NCBI GenBank assembly: GCA_937958075.1
Contig: CALFFB010000274.1
Span: 1 to 57,847, forward strand
DNA from: an uncultured Geobacteraceae bacterium
GTDB taxonomy: Bacteria; Desulfobacterota; Desulfuromonadia; Desulfuromonadales; Geopsychrobacteraceae
Direction of reading: 5' to 3'
Length of the DNA stretch: 57,847 nt
Shown in pieces: positions 51,564-57,847 of this stretch (position 1 is the stretch's first letter; each line of letters begins with the position of its first letter). Below the pieces are notes generated by a model. That model worked only from the letters and a program-made list of their open reading frames with translations, was not told the DNA's origin and did no database searches. The position numbers and the translations under genes are program-made.

Positions 51564-53108
51564 ATGAACAATCCCGAAAAAATTGTCATTTTCGATACCA
51601 CCTTGCGTGATGGCGAGCAGTCCCCCGGTGCCAGCATGAACATTGAAGAGAAAATCCGCATCGCCCAGCAGCTTGAACGCCTTAACGTCGATGTCATGGA
51701 GGCGGGCTTTCCCATTGCTTCAGACGGTGACTTCGAAGCGGTCAAAAAAGTGGCCCAGACCATCAAGAAGTCCCAGATTGCCGGGCTGTCGCGGGCCAAT
51801 AACATGGATATCGACCGGGCCTGGGAAGCCCTGAAATATGCCGGTGAGCGTGGACGTATCCACACCTTTATCGCCACCAGCGACATCCACATGAAACACA
51901 AATTGAAGATGAGCGAGCAGCAGGTACTGGACACGGCCGTTGCGGCGGTCAAGCGGGCGGCCGGCTATACCCCGAATGTGGAGTTCTCGGCGGAAGACGC
52001 GGTGCGGACGCAGTTGCCCTTTCTTGCCAAGGTCATCAAGGCAGTGATCGAGGCCGGTGCGACCACCGTCAATATCCCCGATACCGTCGGCTATACCATT
52101 CCGTCGGAATATGCCGAGATCATCGGCTACCTCAAAGAGAACGTCAGCAATATCGAGCAGGCGGTGATTTCCGTTCACTGTCACAACGACCTTGGTCTGG
52201 CGGTGGCCAATTCCCTGGCGGCGGTGCAGGCCGGCGCCCGGCAGGTAGAATGTACCATCAACGGCATTGGCGAGCGGGCCGGCAACTGTTCACTGGAAGA
52301 GGTCGTCATGACGCTGAAGACCCGCCACGACATCCTCCCCTTCGTCACGGATATCGCTACGGAACACATCACCCCGGCGAGCAAGCTGCTGTCGAATATT
52401 ACCGGCATTCTGGTTCAGCCCAATAAGGCCATTGTCGGAGCCAATGCCTTTGCTCATGAGGCGGGGATTCATCAGCATGGCGTGTTGATGGACAAGTCAA
52501 CCTACGAGATCATGACGCCGGAATCCGTCGGCCTGCAGCAGAACAAGCTGGTTCTGGGCAAGCATTCGGGTCGCCATGCCTTTGTCGACCGTCTGAAGCA
52601 GCTCGGTTACGATCTGTCTCGGGAGGAGATCGAAAAGGCCTTTGTCCGCTTTAAAACCCTGGCCGATATGAAAAAGGAGATCTTTGACGAGGATCTCGAT
52701 GCCATCGTCGCCGACGAGGTGTTGCGGGTGCCGGAAACCTTCAAGTTGCAGCAGATGAATGTCAGCTCCGGATCCTTCGCGACCCCGACGGCAACGGTGG
52801 CCATGATCATCAACGACAAGGTCAAAAAGGCGGCGGTCATGGGTGACGGCCCGGTTGACGCGACCTTCAAGGCGATCAAGAAGCTGACCAAGAGTGACGC
52901 CCCCCTGCTCAGTTTCTCGGTGGGCGCCATTACCGGCGGCACCGACGCGCAAGGGGAGTGCACCGTACGCTTGCAGGCCCCCGATGGCCGGGAGGTTCTC
53001 GGCCAGGGAGCCCATCCGGATATTATCGTTGCCAGCGCCAAGGCCTATATCAATGCCTTGAACAAGATGGTCAGCCTGGCCAGCAGAATCAAGCCAACGA
53101 CTGTATAG
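51564..53108 (+). CDS. leuA: 2-isopropylmalate synthase
   Basis: A 514-residue enzyme condensing 2-ketoisovalerate with acetyl-CoA, the committed step to leucine. DTTLRDGEQ is at 11-19, and metal ligands H205 and H207 are in HCHNDLG. Residues about 390-514 form the C-terminal leucine-feedback domain. Citramalate synthase is a possible alternative, but the leucine T-box and adjacent leuC and leuD support LeuA. AGGAGAG precedes the ATG. Confidence 0.95.
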   Translation: MNNPEKIVIFDTTLRDGEQSPGASMNIEEKIRIAQQLERLNVDVMEAGFPIASDGDFEAVKKVAQTIKKSQIAGLSRANNMDIDRAWEALKYAGERGRIHTFIATSDIHMKHKLKMSEQQVLDTAVAAVKRAAGYTPNVEFSAEDAVRTQLPFLAKVIKAVIEAGATTVNIPDTVGYTIPSEYAEIIGYLKENVSNIEQAVISVHCHNDLGLAVANSLAAVQAGARQVECTINGIGERAGNCSLEEVVMTLKTRHDILPFVTDIATEHITPASKLLSNITGILVQPNKAIVGANAFAHEAGIHQHGVLMDKSTYEIMTPESVGLQQNKLVLGKHSGRHAFVDRLKQLGYDLSREEIEKAFVRFKTLADMKKEIFDEDLDAIVADEVLRVPETFKLQQMNVSSGSFATPTATVAMIINDKVKKAAVMGDGPVDATFKAIKKLTKSDAPLLSFSVGAITGGTDAQGECTVRLQAPDGREVLGQGAHPDIIVASAKAYINALNKMVSLASRIKPTTV

Positions 53109-53137
53109 CGATGAGAATAGAGAGCAAAGGAGACTCC

Positions 53138-54418
53138 ATGGGCAAGACATTAGCAGAAAAAATCTTTGACGCGCACCTGCGCGATGAACCCTTTCCCGGC
53201 ACCAGGGTACTGAACATCGACCGGGTTCTCTGTCATGAAATCACCACGCCGGTAGCCATCGCTGACCTTGAGTGGCGCGGCAAGGATCGGGTCTTTGACC
53301 GCACCAAGATCAAGGCGGTGATCGATCACGTTACCCCCGCCAAGGACAGCAAGACCGCGACCCAGGCGAAAATTCTGCGCGACTGGGCCCGCCGCCACGA
53401 CATTCCTGATTTTTTTGATGTCGGCCGCAACGGGGTGTGCCATGCGATCTTCCCCGAAAAGGGCTTTATCCGGCCGGGGTTCACCGTCATCATGGGCGAC
53501 AGCCACACCTGCACCCACGGTGCTTTTGGCGCTTTTGCCGCCGGCGTCGGCACCACCGATCTGGAAGTGGGTATCCTGAAGGGGGTCTGCGCCTTTCGCG
53601 AACCGGCGACGATACGCGTCAACCTTGAAGGAACTCTGGCCCGGGGGGTCTATGCCAAGGACGTCATTCTCCATGTGATTTCACGCCTCGGAGTCAACGG
53701 CGCTACCGACCGGGTTATCGAGTTCCGTGGCAGCGTGGTCGACGCCATGAGCATGGAGGGACGGATGACCCTGTGCAATATGGCCATCGAGGCCGGAGGG
53801 ACCTCCGGCGTCTGTATGCCGGATCAGGTAACGGTCGATTATCTCTGGCCCTTTATTTCTTCCGAGTATCCGGACAAGGAAAGCGCCCTGGCCGATTTCA
53901 GCCAATGGCAGTCCGACGCCGATGCCGACTACGCGCAGGTGCTCGATATCGATGTCAGTACCCTGGAGCCCCAGGTGACCTACGGCTACAAGCCGGACTG
54001 TGTCAAGCCCGTCGGCGAGATGGCGGGGACGGTCGTCGATCAGATCTATATCGGCACCTGCACCAACGGCCGTATTGAGGATCTGCGCCAGGCGGCGGAG
54101 GTGCTGCGGGGGCGGGTCATCGCCGATTCGGTGCGGGCTATTGTCTCGCCGGCAACCCCGAAAATTTTCAATGACGCCCTGGCCGAAGGGTTGATCCAGG
54201 TGTTTATGGATGCCGGGTTCTGTGTGACCAACCCGACCTGCGGTGCCTGCCTGGGGATGAGTAACGGCGTTCTCGCCGAAGGGGAAGTGTGCGCCTCGAC
54301 CAGTAACCGCAACTTCAATGGCCGCATGGGCAAGGGGGGGATGGTGCACCTGATGAGTCCCTCGACGGCAGCGGCAACGGCGGTGACCGGTGTGATTACC
54401 GACGCCAGAACCTTGTAA
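53138..54418 (+). CDS. leuC: 3-isopropylmalate dehydratase large subunit
   Basis: A 426-residue aconitase-family subunit with Fe-S ligands C308 (GTCTNGR), C368 and C371 (NPTCGACLG). MGDSHTCTHGAFGAFA is the substrate loop. It matches the shorter bacterial/archaeal LeuC-2 type, which works with a small LeuD. An upstream in-frame start inside leuA is rejected; the ATG at 53138 has AAAGGAG. A relaxed specificity toward citramalate or homoaconitate cannot be excluded. Confidence 0.94.
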   Translation: MGKTLAEKIFDAHLRDEPFPGTRVLNIDRVLCHEITTPVAIADLEWRGKDRVFDRTKIKAVIDHVTPAKDSKTATQAKILRDWARRHDIPDFFDVGRNGVCHAIFPEKGFIRPGFTVIMGDSHTCTHGAFGAFAAGVGTTDLEVGILKGVCAFREPATIRVNLEGTLARGVYAKDVILHVISRLGVNGATDRVIEFRGSVVDAMSMEGRMTLCNMAIEAGGTSGVCMPDQVTVDYLWPFISSEYPDKESALADFSQWQSDADADYAQVLDIDVSTLEPQVTYGYKPDCVKPVGEMAGTVVDQIYIGTCTNGRIEDLRQAAEVLRGRVIADSVRAIVSPATPKIFNDALAEGLIQVFMDAGFCVTNPTCGACLGMSNGVLAEGEVCASTSNRNFNGRMGKGGMVHLMSPSTAAATAVTGVITDARTL

Positions 54419-54435
54419 TCAGACAGGAGTAAGTG

Positions 54436-54966
54436 ATGCAGAAGCAATTTGGCGGCCCGGCCCTGGTGCTGGACCGATCCGATATCAATACTGATGAAAT
54501 TATCCCGGCCAAATACCTGACCGAAGTCACCAAGGACGCCCTCAAGCCTTATCTGCTGGAGGACCTCAAACTCGACGGATTTGACCCCAAGGGTGAGACC
54601 CTGGCGCGGGCCAGGGTGGTTGTCGCCAGGGAAAACTTCGGCTGTGGATCATCCCGTGAACACGCACCCTGGGTATTCGAGGTGAACGGTATTCATACCA
54701 TCATCGCCCAGAGCTACGCCCGGATCTTCCGGCAGAACATGTTCAACTGCGGCATGCTGGCCATCGAGTTGCCCGGTGACGCTATCGACAGCTTGCTCGA
54801 ACAGGGCCGTCAGGGGGAATTGTCGATTGCCGTTGATCTGGAAAAACAGGAGGTGGTGGCGTCAAACGCTGCCGGCGAGCAGAGGTACGGATTCACTATC
54901 AGCTCCTTCGACAAGGCCCTGGTCGAGGCCGGGGGCTGGGTTGAATTTGCCGACGCCCGGTACTGA
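54436..54966 (+). CDS. leuD: 3-isopropylmalate dehydratase small subunit
   Basis: A 176-residue swivel domain subunit. NTDEIIPAKYLTE is the specificity loop, and ENFGCGSSREHAPW is the conserved core. AGGAG lies upstream; GTG at 54433 and ATG at 54436 are both possible. It completes the LeuCD enzyme and is followed by a perfect 18-bp hairpin. Confidence 0.95.
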   Translation: MQKQFGGPALVLDRSDINTDEIIPAKYLTEVTKDALKPYLLEDLKLDGFDPKGETLARARVVVARENFGCGSSREHAPWVFEVNGIHTIIAQSYARIFRQNMFNCGMLAIELPGDAIDSLLEQGRQGELSIAVDLEKQEVVASNAAGEQRYGFTISSFDKALVEAGGWVEFADARY

Positions 54967-55005
54967 TTTTTCTTCGGGCCACACCGGTTCACACGCATAT
55001 AAACA

Positions 55006-55045
55006 ACCAAGGCCGCTGCATGAAGGGTCATGCAGCGGCCTTGGT
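55006..55045. terminator. Perfect 18-bp hairpin between leuD and the DsbC-like gene
   Basis: Bases 55006-55023 pair with 55028-55045 without mismatch, with loop AGGG. It lies between convergent genes and probably terminates both, although T-runs are poor. Confidence 0.8.
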
Positions 55046-55069
55046 GTATTCTCTGTTTTAAATTGGATT

Positions 55070-55816
55070 TCAGTTGGTTGTCTGGGCCGGATTGTCCCTG
55101 ATCAGCTGCAGCAGATCATCCAGAGGGCGGTAGCCGGCGTAGATCTGACCGTTGGGCAGGACCAGGGTCGGTGTCCCGCTGATCTGAAGAGACTGTGCCA
55201 GGGCCTGATTTTGCTGGAGATCATCCGTTTGACAGCCTGGTTCCGGCAGGGCTTCGCCGGCGAAGGCCTGCTCCAGCTGGTCCATTGATTTGTTGCAGAG
55301 GATCGTCTGGGCAACCCGTTGCGAGCTCTGCTGGAGGGGCAGGAGCTTGATCTGGAATACCAGGTTCGGGTCGGCTTCGATGGCCTCGTACAGAACCTTG
55401 TGGAGCTGGCTGCAGTAGGGGCAGTGGGGGTCGGTAAAAACAATAATCTGCTGTTCAGCATCGGGATTGCCCAGGGTCAGGGCGTCATCCAGAGGGATGG
55501 AGGAGACGTCAACCGGATTGATGCGCCGGAACAATTCTTCCGTCAGGTTGCGCCGCTGTTTCAGGTCGATGATGTTGCCGGAAATCATGTAGGTGCCGGT
55601 ACTGTCGAGGTATACCGGAATGTTTCTGTCCTGCATCTTGACTGTGACCTGGTACAGGCCAAGGACTTCCGACGGGGCGACGGCAACGACCTCGCCCTGG
55701 ATATCCTTGAGGGCCTGAACCACGGCTTCCTTGGTCAGGGGTTCCGTTGCCGCGGCCTGGGTTGCGCTAAGCAGCAGGCCGACAATCAGTAGACCGATAG
55801 ATTTGAAGGTTCGCAC
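55070..55816 (-). CDS. DsbC-like periplasmic disulfide isomerase
   Basis: A 248-residue secreted thioredoxin-fold protein. A signal peptide covers about residues 1-23 (cleavage near AAA-TEP). An N-terminal dimerisation region with MISGNIIDL resembles DsbC, and the active site CPYC is at 132-135 in FTDPHCPYC. The cis-proline loop is SGTPTLV. Two more cysteines (ILC, PGC) match the structural disulfide of DsbC. It repairs wrong disulfides in the periplasm; a DsbD-type reductant is not encoded here. The start is GTG with AGGAG before it. It is on the opposite strand inside the leucine gene region. Confidence 0.88.
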   Translation of the reverse strand: MRTFKSIGLLIVGLLLSATQAAATEPLTKEAVVQALKDIQGEVVAVAPSEVLGLYQVTVKMQDRNIPVYLDSTGTYMISGNIIDLKQRRNLTEELFRRINPVDVSSIPLDDALTLGNPDAEQQIIVFTDPHCPYCSQLHKVLYEAIEADPNLVFQIKLLPLQQSSQRVAQTILCNKSMDQLEQAFAGEALPEPGCQTDDLQQNQALAQSLQISGTPTLVLPNGQIYAGYRPLDDLLQLIRDNPAQTTN

Positions 55817-55861
55817 ACATTTCTCCTGTTCTTTGCTTTATGGGTTAATGGTTAAACGAGA

Positions 55862-55891
55862 ACTATATCACAACCCACAGGGTGATGTCAG
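55862..55891 (-). promoter_or_regulatory. Sigma70-type promoter of the DsbC-like gene
   Basis: On the minus strand CTGACA (55891-55886) and TATAGT (55867-55862) have an 18-base spacer, 45 bases before the GTG start. Confidence 0.6.
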
Positions 55892-55928
55892 TCCTGTATA
55901 ACGGGTTTTGGCTTCAGCCAGAAATGAA

Positions 55929-55958
55929 TTGACAAAAGTACAAGCCCTTTTTTATAGT
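55929..55958 (+). promoter_or_regulatory. Sigma70-type promoter of leuB
   Basis: A perfect TTGACA (55929-55934) and TATAGT (55953-55958) have an 18-base spacer. It is divergent from the DsbC-like gene's promoter. Confidence 0.65.
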
Positions 55959-55974
55959 CCCACAGGTTTTGTAT

Positions 55975-55999
55975 GCCCTTAATTCTGAGGGCTTTTTTT
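55975..55999 (+). terminator. Intrinsic terminator just upstream of leuB
   Basis: GCCCT (55975-55979) pairs with AGGGC (55988-55992) around an 8-base loop, followed by seven T. It begins only about ten bases after the predicted start of transcription and ends 22 bases before the leuB ATG. It may be an attenuator. Confidence 0.7.
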
Positions 56000-56021
56000 A
56001 TGATGCAGGAGTCAATTGAAT

Positions 56022-57110
56022 ATGTCTGAAAAATTCAAGGTAGCCGTTCTTCCCGGTGATGGTATCGGCCCAGAGGTGATGGTCGAGGCCCTTAAGGTTC
56101 TGGATGCGGTCGAGAAAAAGTATGACGTCAGTTTTCAACGGACATTCGCCAATGTCGGCGGAGCGGGTATCGACCAGGAGGGCAAGGCCCTGCCTGATTC
56201 CACCGTGGAGATCTGCAAGGCTTCTGATGCGATTCTCTTTGGCAGCGTCGGCGGGCCGAAGTGGGAGTCCCTGCCGCCCAACGAGCAGCCGGAGCGCGGC
56301 GCCCTGCTGCCTTTGCGGAAGATTTTCGGACTCTTCTGCAACCTGCGTCCGGCCATTATCTTTCCGGCTCTGACCAGTGCGTCGAGCCTTAAGCAGGAGG
56401 TCATCGAGGGTGGTTTCGATCTGCTGGTGGTGCGCGAACTGACGGGTGGCATCTATTTCGCCGAACCCAAGGGGATCGAGGGGGAAGGGGCGGCCCGGAC
56501 CGGGTTCGATACCATGAAATACTCCGACGCCGAGGTTGAGCGCATCTCCCATGTGGCCTTTGAGGCTGCCCGCAAGCGGGGAAAGAAGGTGTGCTCAATT
56601 GACAAGGCCAATGTTCTGTCAACCTCCGTTCTCTGGCGTGAGGTGGTTGAACGCGTGGCCAGACAGTATCCCGACGTGGAACTGTCTCATATGTACGTCG
56701 ATAATGCCGCCATGCAACTGGTGCGCTGGCCCAAGCAGTTTGATGTCATGCTGTGTGGCAACATGTTCGGTGATATTATCTCCGACGAAGCCGCTATGCT
56801 CACCGGATCTCTGGGGATGCTGCCGTCGGCCTCCCTGTCCGAGGGGTCCTTCGGCATGTACGAACCCTCCGGTGGCAGCGCACCCGATATCGCCGGCCAG
56901 GGGATCGCCAACCCCATCGCCCAGATTCTGTCGGCAGCGATGATGCTGCGCTATTCATTTGGTCTGGTCGAGGCGGCCGATGCTATTGACGCGGCCGTTG
57001 AGAAGGTTTTGAACGAGGGCTACCGGACCGCTGATATCTTTCAGGGACATGCCGGAGAAAAGAAAGTCAATACAGCGGATATCGGCACGGCTATCGCCGC
57101 CTGTATCTGA
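56022..57110 (+). CDS. leuB: 3-isopropylmalate dehydrogenase
   Basis: A 362-residue NAD-dependent enzyme for the third leucine-specific step. AVLPGDGIGPEV opens the protein; VRELTGGIYF and the NMFGDIISDEAAMLTGSLGMLPSAS region (key D residues in GDIISDEA) are diagnostic. The ATG at 56022 is preferred over a TTG at 56016 that lies too near CAGGAG. It is separated from leuA-leuC-leuD by the DsbC-like gene and has its own promoter and terminator-like hairpin. Confidence 0.96.
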   Translation: MSEKFKVAVLPGDGIGPEVMVEALKVLDAVEKKYDVSFQRTFANVGGAGIDQEGKALPDSTVEICKASDAILFGSVGGPKWESLPPNEQPERGALLPLRKIFGLFCNLRPAIIFPALTSASSLKQEVIEGGFDLLVVRELTGGIYFAEPKGIEGEGAARTGFDTMKYSDAEVERISHVAFEAARKRGKKVCSIDKANVLSTSVLWREVVERVARQYPDVELSHMYVDNAAMQLVRWPKQFDVMLCGNMFGDIISDEAAMLTGSLGMLPSASLSEGSFGMYEPSGGSAPDIAGQGIANPIAQILSAAMMLRYSFGLVEAADAIDAAVEKVLNEGYRTADIFQGHAGEKKVNTADIGTAIAACI

Positions 57111-57137
57111 GACAGATAGAACCAGGCCATCCCGGCG

Positions 57138-57847
57138 ATGAGTGAAACCATCAAACTGACACTAGCCTACGATGGCTCCGCTTATGTTGGCTGGCAGATT
57201 CAGCCCAACGGCATGTCGATCCAGCAGCGACTGGAAGAGGCTCTGTGCCAACTGACAGGGTCCGTTCATCAGACTCATTCCTCAGGGCGCACCGATGCCG
57301 GAGTTCATGCTCTGGGTATGGTCTGTCACTTTACAACAGAGCGGGTTCTGCCCCTGTCCGCCTGGCGCGAGGGTGTTAATCGGCTGCTGCCGGAGGATAT
57401 CGCCGTGCGCAGCGCCGAGAAGGTTGGTGCAGACTTTCACGCCCGGTTCTCGGCCCGCGGCAAGTGCTATCGCTACAGCCTGCTACTCGATCCCGTCCGT
57501 TCACCGCTGGATCGTCAGACCCGCTGGCGTATACAGTCACCCCTTGATGTCGAGAGGATGCGGGCGGCGGCGGCGGAATTCGTCGGGTGCCACGATTTTT
57601 CCGCATTTCGCGGAGCCGGTTGTGCCGCCCGGACCACGGACCGGGAGGTCTATGCCATCGATTTTCACCTGAATGGTCGTCACCTTGACCTCGATGTGTC
57701 AGGCAGCGGTTTTTTGCGCCACATGGTCAGGATGCTGGTCGGTACCCTGGTGCAGGTCGGGCGCGGCAAGAGGCCCCCTGAGGATGTTGCCTCCATGCTG
57801 AAAAAACCCGGTTCGGTTCCTCCGGCCGTTACCGCACCGGCTCACGG
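57138..57847 (+). CDS. truA: tRNA pseudouridine(38-40) synthase, cut by the right edge
   Basis: The frame is open from ATG 57138 to the window end, giving 236 residues of an expected 245-265. It modifies U38-U40 in the anticodon arm. LAYDGSAYVGWQIQPNG opens the fold, the catalytic aspartate is D53 in SSGRTDAGVHA, and GSGFLRHMVRMLVGTL is the late conserved motif. It starts 27 bases after leuB with a poor ribosome-binding site and is likely on the same transcript. Confidence 0.95.
   Translation, partial: MSETIKLTLAYDGSAYVGWQIQPNGMSIQQRLEEALCQLTGSVHQTHSSGRTDAGVHALGMVCHFTTERVLPLSAWREGVNRLLPEDIAVRSAEKVGADFHARFSARGKCYRYSLLLDPVRSPLDRQTRWRIQSPLDVERMRAAAAEFVGCHDFSAFRGAGCAARTTDREVYAIDFHLNGRHLDLDVSGSGFLRHMVRMLVGTLVQVGRGKRPPEDVASMLKKPGSVPPAVTAPAH

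Overview
The window looks like core chromosome of a Gram-negative deltaproteobacterium, most likely of the Desulfuromonadales (Geobacter/Pelobacter/Desulfuromonas group). That placement is inferred from gene order and family types: an LPS assembly lipoprotein (lptE), a DsbC-like periplasmic isomerase, a PATAN (DUF4388) protein beside a receiver-only response regulator, a TatD-radical SAM fusion, and a leucine T-box in front of leuA. I see 61 protein genes, two of them cut by the window edges. I see no rRNA, tRNA, CRISPR array, prophage or insertion sequence.

Layout. (1) 65-6841, minus strand: a tight six-gene operon read holB, ricT, metG, tatD-radical SAM fusion, gdx, gor. A fragment of another gene ends just outside it at 57. 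(2) 6842-7058: a divergent promoter region with a CCCCC-AAA-GGGGG palindrome between two sigma70-like promoters. (3) 7059-16212, plus strand: rnc-era-der, a PATAN protein and a receiver protein, infA with its own promoter, then leuS-lptE-holA. (4) 16245-19762: convergent rpsT (minus), murJ (plus), fxsA and mazG (minus). (5) 19933-26726: the classic yceD-rpmF-plsX-fabH-fabD-fabG-acpP-fabF fatty acid cluster, then rpiB. (6) 26850-34565: glyA, dCMP deaminase, nrdR, the riboflavin genes ribD-ribE-ribBA-ribH, nusB and hom. (7) 34660-36525, minus: a long-chain acyl-CoA synthetase. (8) 36870-45533, plus: rpsB-tsf-pyrH-frr, a small ferredoxin, uppS-cdsA-dxr-rseP-tsaB and a DUF465 gene. (9) 45651-57110: branched-chain amino acid genes ilvD-ilvB-ilvN, phospholipid genes psd-pssA, then leuA-leuC-leuD behind a T-box riboswitch; a DsbC-like gene on the other strand; and leuB with its own promoter. 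truA runs off the right edge.

How the genes work together. The window holds most of three pathways. Fatty acid initiation and elongation (plsX, fabH, fabD, fabG, acpP, fabF) feeds phospholipid synthesis (cdsA, psd, pssA). Riboflavin synthesis is complete except for the phosphatase step. Leucine synthesis is complete from 2-ketoisovalerate (leuA, leuCD, leuB), but the valine/isoleucine part lacks ilvC here. Translation factors, tRNA synthetases, ribosomal proteins and ribosome/tRNA maturation genes (infA, tsf, frr, metG, leuS, rpsB, rpsT, rpmF, era, der, rnc, tsaB, truA) are spread through all blocks.

Nothing here is a convincing wholly new system. The strongest regulatory signal is the T-box with a CTC leucine specifier upstream of leuA, which is unusual for a Gram-negative genome. 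Further points: possible RNA switches or attenuators around rpsB, tsf-pyrH, acpP-fabF and leuB; the TatD-radical SAM fusion; the PATAN/receiver pair; a MazG whose second domain has lost its acidic residues; and a ferredoxin gene placed between frr and uppS. All pattern calls were made by eye and no database search was run.
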